DNA of 18,601 nucleotides from a bacterium (lineage in GTDB: Bacteria > Desulfobacterota > S145-22), in NCBI GenBank assembly GCA_027073795.1, contig JALTEW010000366.1, positions 1 through 18,601 of the forward strand. The letters are read 5' to 3'. A program made the position numbers and the translations under genes. The first letter of the stretch is position 1, and each line of letters begins with the position of its first letter. Below are positions 14,277 through 18,601 of this stretch, one piece after another. The notes beneath the pieces were generated by a model. The model was not told the origin of the DNA. It worked only from the letters and a program-made list of their open reading frames with translations, and ran no database searches.

Positions 14277-14471
14277 TCATGCCTGCGATTGTTTTTCATT
14301 CAAAACAGTCAGCAAACGAGCTAAATCCCTTTTCGCAATTCCAACTTTGGCGGTATTCTCAAGCTGCCCTGTCGCGAGGCGAAAACGCAGGTTAAACACC
14401 TCTTCCCTCAAATCCTTTTCTCTCGCTTTTAATTCATCGAGACTTAATTCCCTGAAATCACTGGCCTTCAT
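14277..14471 (-). CDS. rpmC: 50S ribosomal protein L29
   Basis: L29 is a small helical protein near the nascent-chain exit. It is 64 residues; conserved features are the start MKASDFRELSLDELKAREKDL, EVFNLRFRLATGQLENT (25-41) and IAKRDLARLLTVLNEK. Its start lies inside the end of rplP (14-nt overlap), so translation is probably coupled. Confidence 0.97.
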   Translation of the reverse strand: MKASDFRELSLDELKAREKDLREEVFNLRFRLATGQLENTAKVGIAKRDLARLLTVLNEKQSQA

Positions 14472-14883
14472 GGATTTCCTCCCGACTCACGAAACGAGTT
14501 TTGAAGGGAAGTTTATGGGCCGCCAGCAGAAAAGCCTCCCGCGCCTTTTCCTCTGGAATTCCTTCTATCTCATAAAGAATCCTTCCCGGTTTTACAACAC
14601 AAACCCATCCCTCTGGAGCCCCTTTACCTTTGCCCATACGGGTCTCCGCCGGTTTCTTTGTAATAGGTTTATCCGGGAAAACACGAATCCATATCTTTCC
14701 ACCACGTTTCACATGGCGTGTAATGGCAACACGGGCCGCTTCTATCTGACGTGCCGTCATCCAGCCCCGCCCCAGCGCCTGAAGGCCAAATTCCCCAAAA
14801 TTAACCTTGTTACCTCGGGAGGCCATTCCGCGCATTTTACCCTTCTGCTGTTTCCTATGTTTAACTTTGCTCGGCATTAACAT
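14458..14883 (-). CDS. rplP: 50S ribosomal protein L16
   Basis: L16 is essential for the A-site side of the peptidyl transferase region and late 50S assembly. It has 141 residues and the basic start KVKHRKQQKGKMRG, followed by FGEFGLQALGRGWMTARQIEAAR and FPDKPITKKPAETRMGKGKGAPEGWV, the usual family blocks. The ATG at 14881-14883 follows GAGAGGG by 7 nt; a second ATG two codons later would give the shorter MPSK start. It overlaps rpmC by 14 nt. Confidence 0.98.
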   Translation of the reverse strand: MLMPSKVKHRKQQKGKMRGMASRGNKVNFGEFGLQALGRGWMTARQIEAARVAITRHVKRGGKIWIRVFPDKPITKKPAETRMGKGKGAPEGWVCVVKPGRILYEIEGIPEEKAREAFLLAAHKLPFKTRFVSREEIHEGQ

Positions 14884-14965
14884 ATTGATACCCTCTCGTT
14901 TTACCCTTTAATTTCAGCGGCCCCTACCCTTTTATCCCACAAACTTTTCAGTCGCGGCCATACTC
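14884..14965 (-). other. 82-nt rpsC-rplP gap with a nine-codon mini-ORF
   Basis: This is the second-longest gap in the cluster. Right after the rpsC stop (TAG) an ATG opens a nine-codon frame that ends in TAA, about 45 nt before the rplP ribosome site. The AGGAG in front is only one nucleotide from the ATG, too close for normal initiation. I see no strong hairpin. The gap may be only a spacer. Confidence 0.2.
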
Positions 14966-15601
14966 CTAAGTATAAATATCTCCTTTATAAATCCACACCT
15001 TAACACCAATCACACCATAGGTCGTCTTGGCCTCGGCAAACCCGTAGTCGATATCCGCCCGCAACGTTTGAAGCGGAACTCGCCCCTCCCGATACCATTC
15101 ACGACGGGCCATCTCAGCCCCTCCAAGGCGTCCTGCACAAGCCACTTTAATACCCTTCGCACCAAATTTCATGGCAGCGCTCACACTTCGCTTCATCGCA
15201 CGGCGAAACGCCACACGTCGCTCAAGCTGAGTCGCCACATTTTCAGCAACGAGCTGCGCATCCATCTCAACCCGTTTGACTTCCTTGATGTTGAGATTTA
15301 TCTCCTTGCCTGTCATACTCTCAAGGGTCTTCCGCAGACTTTCCACATCCGCGCCTTTTTTACCTATAATGATACCGGGACGTGCTGCGTAGATATCAAT
15401 CGTTGCCTTTTTACTCCTGTCAACAGCTCTACGAATTTCAACCTTCGAAACGCCAGCATTATACAGCCGCTCCTTCAGGTATTTCCGAAGCTTCAGGTCC
15501 TCATAAAGGAGCTCTCCATAATCTTTGTCAGCATACCATTTGGCATCCCACGTCCTGATAACGCCTAACCTAAATCCTAAGGGATGGACCTTCTGTCCCA
15601 A
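14966..15601 (-). CDS. rpsC: 30S ribosomal protein S3
   Basis: S3 forms part of the mRNA entry channel and has mRNA helicase activity with S4 and S5. It is 211 residues with the conserved start MGQKVHPLGFRLGV, a type-2 KH domain (about 38-110) with the GxxG loop as GKKG around residue 78, and the C-terminal GRLGGAEMARREWYREGRVPLQTLRADIDYG. The start codon is TTG at 15599-15601, 5 nt after AGGAGG, fixed by the universal N-terminus. An out-of-frame ATG directly after the AGGAGG is too close to act. Confidence 0.99.
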   Translation of the reverse strand: MGQKVHPLGFRLGVIRTWDAKWYADKDYGELLYEDLKLRKYLKERLYNAGVSKVEIRRAVDRSKKATIDIYAARPGIIIGKKGADVESLRKTLESMTGKEINLNIKEVKRVEMDAQLVAENVATQLERRVAFRRAMKRSVSAAMKFGAKGIKVACAGRLGGAEMARREWYREGRVPLQTLRADIDYGFAEAKTTYGVIGVKVWIYKGDIYT

Positions 15602-15618
15602 GACATCCTCCTTTGCTG

Positions 15619-15951
15619 TTATTTCTCATCAAGGACGATGGTTACGTGGCTCGTCCTCTTTAATATCTGCGTTGCCCGGCCCATCGCACGGGGCATAAAC
15701 CGCTTCATGGTTGCACCTTCATCGACAAACGCACGTTTTACGAAAAGGTTATCCACATCCATGCTATAATTGGCATTGGCATTGGCAATAGCCGAATCCA
15801 GAACCTTCTTAACGATCTTCGCAGACTTATGAGGGGTAAGCATTAAAATGTTCGATGCCTCTTCCACGTTCTTGCCACGGATCAGTTCAATAGCCTTGCG
15901 TGCCTTTCTCGGGGATATCCTCACAAATTTCAATTTCGATCGAACTTCCAT
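15619..15951 (-). CDS. rplV: 50S ribosomal protein L22
   Basis: L22 lines the narrow part of the nascent-peptide exit tunnel with L4, and its loop is the usual site of macrolide-related changes. It has 110 residues: VRISPRKARKAIELIRGKN (about 10-28), and the long hairpin, FVKRAFVDEGATMKRFMPRAMGRATQI (70-96), is in the usual form. The ATG follows GAGGA and is 16 nt after rpsS. Confidence 0.98.
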   Translation of the reverse strand: MEVRSKLKFVRISPRKARKAIELIRGKNVEEASNILMLTPHKSAKIVKKVLDSAIANANANYSMDVDNLFVKRAFVDEGATMKRFMPRAMGRATQILKRTSHVTIVLDEK

Positions 15952-15967
15952 TTATCCATTCCTCACC

Positions 15968-16255
15968 TTATCGTTTCGCCCGTGATTTCTTGTCCCCCGC
16001 ATGGCTCCTGAAGGTGCGCGTGGGCGAAAAATCTCCTAATTTAAACCCAACCATTTCCTCTGTCACGAAAACAGGAATAAACTTTTTACCATTGTGGACC
16101 GCGAATGTCAAACCAACAAACTCCGGAATAATCGTGGATCTACGTGACCATGTCTTAATAATTTTAGATCCTTTTCTCTCCCCTTCCTGCATGACCTGCA
16201 CCTTCCTCAAGAGATATTCATCCACAAAAGGTCCCTTCTTGATTGAACGACTCAC
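15968..16255 (-). CDS. rpsS: 30S ribosomal protein S19
   Basis: S19 is at the top of the 30S head and pairs with S13. It is 95 residues: SRSIKKGPFVDEYLLRKV at the start, the WSRRSTIIPEFVGLTFAVHNGKKFIPVFVTEEMVG-type core (about 34-68), and the C-terminal HAGDKKSRAKR. The start codon is GTG (16253-16255), 6 nt after GAGGGAGG. It lies 24 nt after rplB. Confidence 0.98.
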   Translation of the reverse strand: MSRSIKKGPFVDEYLLRKVQVMQEGERKGSKIIKTWSRRSTIIPEFVGLTFAVHNGKKFIPVFVTEEMVGFKLGDFSPTRTFRSHAGDKKSRAKR

Positions 16256-16279
16256 TGACTACCTCCCTCTAACCTGCCG

Positions 16280-17098
16280 TTATCGCCTTCTTATAATATA
16301 TTTGTCTGTCGCCTTGTTTTTCCTCGTTCGGTACCCCTTCGTCGGAACTCCCCAAGGTGTCACGGGGTGTCTGCCCCCCGCACTCTTCCCCTCACCGCCA
16401 CCGAGGGGGTGATCCACAGGGTTCATGGCTACCCCTCTTACATGGGGGCGTCTTCCCAGATAGCGGGATCTTCCCGCTTTTCCAAGGGAAATGTTTTCAT
16501 GATCCAGATTTCCGATCTGTCCAATCGTCGCATAACAGCGCAAATGAACCATTCTGACCTCACCGGAAGGAAGACGCACCTGGGCATAATTTCCCTCTTT
16601 CGCCATCAACTGCGCATATCCACCGGCGCTTCGGACCAACTGGCCACCCTTTCCTATCTTTAATTCAATATTGTGTATCAGGGTTCCAAGGGGGACATTG
16701 TAGAGGGGTAAGGCATTGCCGGGCTTGATATCCACTTGCTCACCTGATTCCACCTTATCCCCAACCTTGAGCCCCAAAGGGGCAAGGATATATCGTTTTT
16801 CTCCATCAACATAATGAAGCAGAGCGATTCTCGCGGAGCGGTTGGGATCATACTCAATGCTGGCAACCTTGGCAGGAATCCCATGTTTCTCCCTCTTGAA
16901 ATCTATTTCACGATACCGTCGCTTTGCTCCACCACCCCGGTGACGTACCGTGATGCGTCCATTCGAGTTTCTTCCCCCGGAGCGTTTCAAAGGCTTAACC
17001 AGGGAACGTTCCGGCTCCTTCCTGGTAATTTCCTCAAAGGTTGGAACACTTTGAAACCTGCGCCCAGGTGATGTTGGTTTATACTGCTTTATCCCCAT
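16280..17098 (-). CDS. rplB: 50S ribosomal protein L2
   Basis: L2 is among the most conserved 50S proteins, needed for subunit joining and peptidyl transferase activity. It has 272 residues. The start GIKQYKPTSPGRR, the HRGGGAKRRYR block, and the C-terminal AMNPVDHPLGGGEG with HPVTPWG are all present. The His of the DHP motif (His230 counting Met), equivalent to E. coli His229, is retained; the next His of DHPHGGG is Leu here, as in some other bacteria. It starts at ATG after GGAGGAG, 32 nt after rplW. Confidence 0.99.
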   Translation of the reverse strand: MGIKQYKPTSPGRRFQSVPTFEEITRKEPERSLVKPLKRSGGRNSNGRITVRHRGGGAKRRYREIDFKREKHGIPAKVASIEYDPNRSARIALLHYVDGEKRYILAPLGLKVGDKVESGEQVDIKPGNALPLYNVPLGTLIHNIELKIGKGGQLVRSAGGYAQLMAKEGNYAQVRLPSGEVRMVHLRCYATIGQIGNLDHENISLGKAGRSRYLGRRPHVRGVAMNPVDHPLGGGEGKSAGGRHPVTPWGVPTKGYRTRKNKATDKYIIRRR

Positions 17099-17130
17099 GA
17101 AACTTCTCCTCCGATTCTCTCTAAATCCCG

Positions 17131-17427
17131 TTAAACACCCTCAAAGAAATCAACCGTATCGCCTTCCTTCAGTTTGACAACGGCCTTTTTCCAATCCGGA
17201 CGTTTCCCCGCGTACCTTCCCAACCGTTTCTTCTTGCCTAATACCCGCATGGTCCGAACGGACAAAACCTTAACACCAAAGATTGACTCGATTGCCTTTT
17301 TTATCTCGATTTTATTGGCCTCCATGGCAACTTTGAAAATGAGCTGATTGTTTGCCCCTTTTAGCTCGGTACTTTTCTCACTGATAATCGGATGATGTAT
17401 GATCTGATAATATCGTTCTACACTCAT
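17131..17427 (-). CDS. rplW: 50S ribosomal protein L23
   Basis: L23 surrounds the exit of the nascent-chain tunnel and is the docking site for trigger factor and SRP. It is 98 residues, with the start region YYQIIHHPIISEKS (6-19), the KVAMEANKIEIKKAIESIFGVKV block (about 32-54) and the basic loop KKKRLGRYAGKRPDWKKA (about 65-82). The Glu in the EKS segment usually contacts trigger factor. The ATG overlaps the rplD stop (ATGA), with GAGGGGG about 10 nt before. Confidence 0.98.
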   Translation of the reverse strand: MSVERYYQIIHHPIISEKSTELKGANNQLIFKVAMEANKIEIKKAIESIFGVKVLSVRTMRVLGKKKRLGRYAGKRPDWKKAVVKLKEGDTVDFFEGV

Positions 17428-18047
17428 TGGGCGAGTACCCCCTCTAATTTTTCAAAGGCCTGCTGGGTTATGACTAAGGTGTCATACCGCATGATATCAT
17501 ATACATTCAATCCCTCTACCCGCAGAACTTTTACACCCGGGATATTTCTGGAGGAGCGTTCAAGGGCTTCATCCCTTCCCTCAACCACAAACAAGGCCTC
17601 CTGAACGGAAAGATCCTTCAATATCTTAACAAATTCCCGGGTCTTGGCCTCCTGAATTTCAAACTTATCCACCAGCAGCAGTTTGCCTTCCTGGGCCTTC
17701 AGAATGACAGCGGAACGCAAGGCCCCCTTACGGACCTTTTTAGGAACCTTGTAACTGTAATCACGCGGCATGGGTCCGAACACAACCCCACCCCCTCTCC
17801 ATATCGGAGAACGGATGGTTCCGACGCGGGCACGACCTGTGCCTTTCTGGCGCCAGGGTTTTTTCCCCCCCCCACGAATAGCAGAACGGTTTTTGGTAGC
17901 GGCAGTCCCCGCTCGGCGATTGGCCAACTGCATCTTGACCACCTCGTGAATCAGATGCGGTTTGACTTCACCTAAGAATATTTCCTCTTTAAGCGTCATC
18001 TCTGAAATCTTTTGACCCGATTGATCCAGCACTTCCAATGTCGCCAT
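17424..18047 (-). CDS. rplD: 50S ribosomal protein L4
   Basis: L4 lines the exit tunnel with L22; in E. coli it also represses the S10 operon. It is 207 residues; the extended loop that reaches into the 50S contains QLANRRAGTAATKNRSAIRGGGKKPWRQKGTGRARVG-type residues (around 40-78), followed by GGVVFGPMPRDYSYKVPKKVRKGALRSA, and the C-terminal part ends with VITQQAFEKLE. The ATG follows AAGGAAAG, 9 nt after the rplC stop. Any regulatory leader for L4 would lie upstream of rpsJ, outside the window. Confidence 0.98.
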   Translation of the reverse strand: MATLEVLDQSGQKISEMTLKEEIFLGEVKPHLIHEVVKMQLANRRAGTAATKNRSAIRGGGKKPWRQKGTGRARVGTIRSPIWRGGGVVFGPMPRDYSYKVPKKVRKGALRSAVILKAQEGKLLLVDKFEIQEAKTREFVKILKDLSVQEALFVVEGRDEALERSSRNIPGVKVLRVEGLNVYDIMRYDTLVITQQAFEKLEGVLAQ

Positions 18048-18056
18048 TGTCTTTCC

Positions 18057-18601
18057 TTATTTCTCATCCTTTTGGGTTGCCTTTGTTTTCTTCACAGCCC
18101 GTTTTATCGTTACAATCCCACCATTAGGACCGGGAACGGCCCCTTTCACCATCATGAGATTCCTGTCTTTCTTAATATCAACCACCACAAGATTCTGCAC
18201 AGTTACCCTCGCATTACCCAACTGGCCAGGCATCTTCATTCCCTTGAACACCTTGGCGGGATAGGCAGAAGACCCGATGGACCCCCCGTGCCTGAAATAC
18301 TCATGGGTTCCATGGGCCGCAGGGGTTCCGTGGAATCCGTGGCGTTTTATCACACCTGCGAATCCCTTCCCCTTGCTTTTTCCCGTGATATCCACGTATT
18401 CTCCAACCTCAAACATATCTACCGCCAAAATCTCCCCTTCTTTGAGGTCTTCATCAGAGCTTATCCTTATCTCCTTCAGCGTCCCAAAACCTTCTTTAAT
18501 ATCCACCTTTGCAAGGTGCCCACGAAGCGGTTTCGTCACGTTCTTTATTCTCTTTTTCCCGAACCCCACCTGGACCGCGTCGTACCCTTCCTTGTCAGAA
18601 C
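18057..18601 (-). CDS. rplC: 50S ribosomal protein L3, 5' end beyond the window
   Basis: L3 is one of the first proteins in 50S assembly and reaches the peptidyl transferase region. The frame stays open to the right edge: residues SDKEGYDAVQVGFGKK precede any ATG, so the gene is truncated by the window and the first 40-45 residues (normally the KKLGMTQIF part) are missing. The GTG inside this stretch (18567-18569) is an internal codon. Visible conserved parts are VGEYVDITGKSKGKGFAGVIKRHGF and HGTHEYFRHGGSIGSSAYPAKVFKGMKMPGQLGN, containing the methylatable Gln of the GQxGN loop. rpsJ should lie just beyond. Confidence 0.98.
   Translation of the reverse strand, partial: SDKEGYDAVQVGFGKKRIKNVTKPLRGHLAKVDIKEGFGTLKEIRISSDEDLKEGEILAVDMFEVGEYVDITGKSKGKGFAGVIKRHGFHGTPAAHGTHEYFRHGGSIGSSAYPAKVFKGMKMPGQLGNARVTVQNLVVVDIKKDRNLMMVKGAVPGPNGGIVTIKRAVKKTKATQKDEK

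Noticed and set aside
14098..14880. Plus-strand 260-residue frame opposite rpsQ, rpmC and rplP
   Set aside because: It is the longest antisense frame but spans three conserved ribosomal protein genes and their junctions, and shows no domain.
18567..18569. GTG at 18567-18569 as the rplC start
   Set aside because: The reading frame continues to the window edge with L3-like residues, so the true start is outside.

Overview
The window is a bacterial chromosome segment dominated by the 3' part of a fused S10-spc-alpha ribosomal protein supercluster, all on the minus strand. It runs from a truncated rplC at the right edge down to rplQ at about 4.4 kb: 29 genes in nearly unbroken series, with gaps mostly under 40 nt and several 1-14 nt overlaps. 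Order 5' to 3' on the minus strand: rplC(partial)-rplD-rplW-rplB-rpsS-rplV-rpsC-rplP-rpmC-rpsQ-rplN-rplX-rplE-rpsN-rpsH-rplF-rplR-rpsE-rpmD-rplO-secY-adk-infA-rpmJ-rpsM-rpsK-rpsD-rpoA-rplQ. rpmJ (37 aa) is easy to miss because of its size. The methionine aminopeptidase gene map, often found between adk and infA, is absent here. The cluster ends at a strong intrinsic terminator.

The left 4.4 kb is ordinary accessory chromosome. On the minus strand are an acyl-CoA dehydrogenase, a short uncertain ORF that may be a frameshifted gene, and a stand-alone cobalamin-binding domain protein of the methylmalonyl-CoA mutase type. On the plus strand are an LPP20-family lipoprotein overlapped by a secreted Thr-rich protein of unknown function, then a ROK-family sugar kinase that converges on rplQ. 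Two terminators, one for each direction, separate the kinase from the ribosomal operon.

The organism is probably a Gram-negative anaerobe or facultative anaerobe of the Desulfobacterota (Deltaproteobacteria) or a nearby phylum. This is an inference from the separate B12-binding mutase subunit, a fatty-acid/acyl-CoA dehydrogenase, LPP20-type lipoproteins and a four-cysteine L24. It is not a firm assignment. S4, S14, L36 and adenylate kinase are all in their zinc-binding (cysteine-containing) forms.

I see no mobile element, CRISPR array, tRNA or rRNA, and no obviously new system. The most unusual pattern is in translation starts. Seven of the nine 30S protein genes begin with TTG or GTG, mostly exactly 5 nt after a near-perfect Shine-Dalgarno. 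Every one of the 50S genes with a visible start, plus infA, adk, secY and rpoA, begins with ATG. Secondary points are an acyl-CoA dehydrogenase lacking glutamate at both usual catalytic-base positions, an inverted array of 7-nt repeats at the left edge, and a long basic-then-acidic tail on L17.
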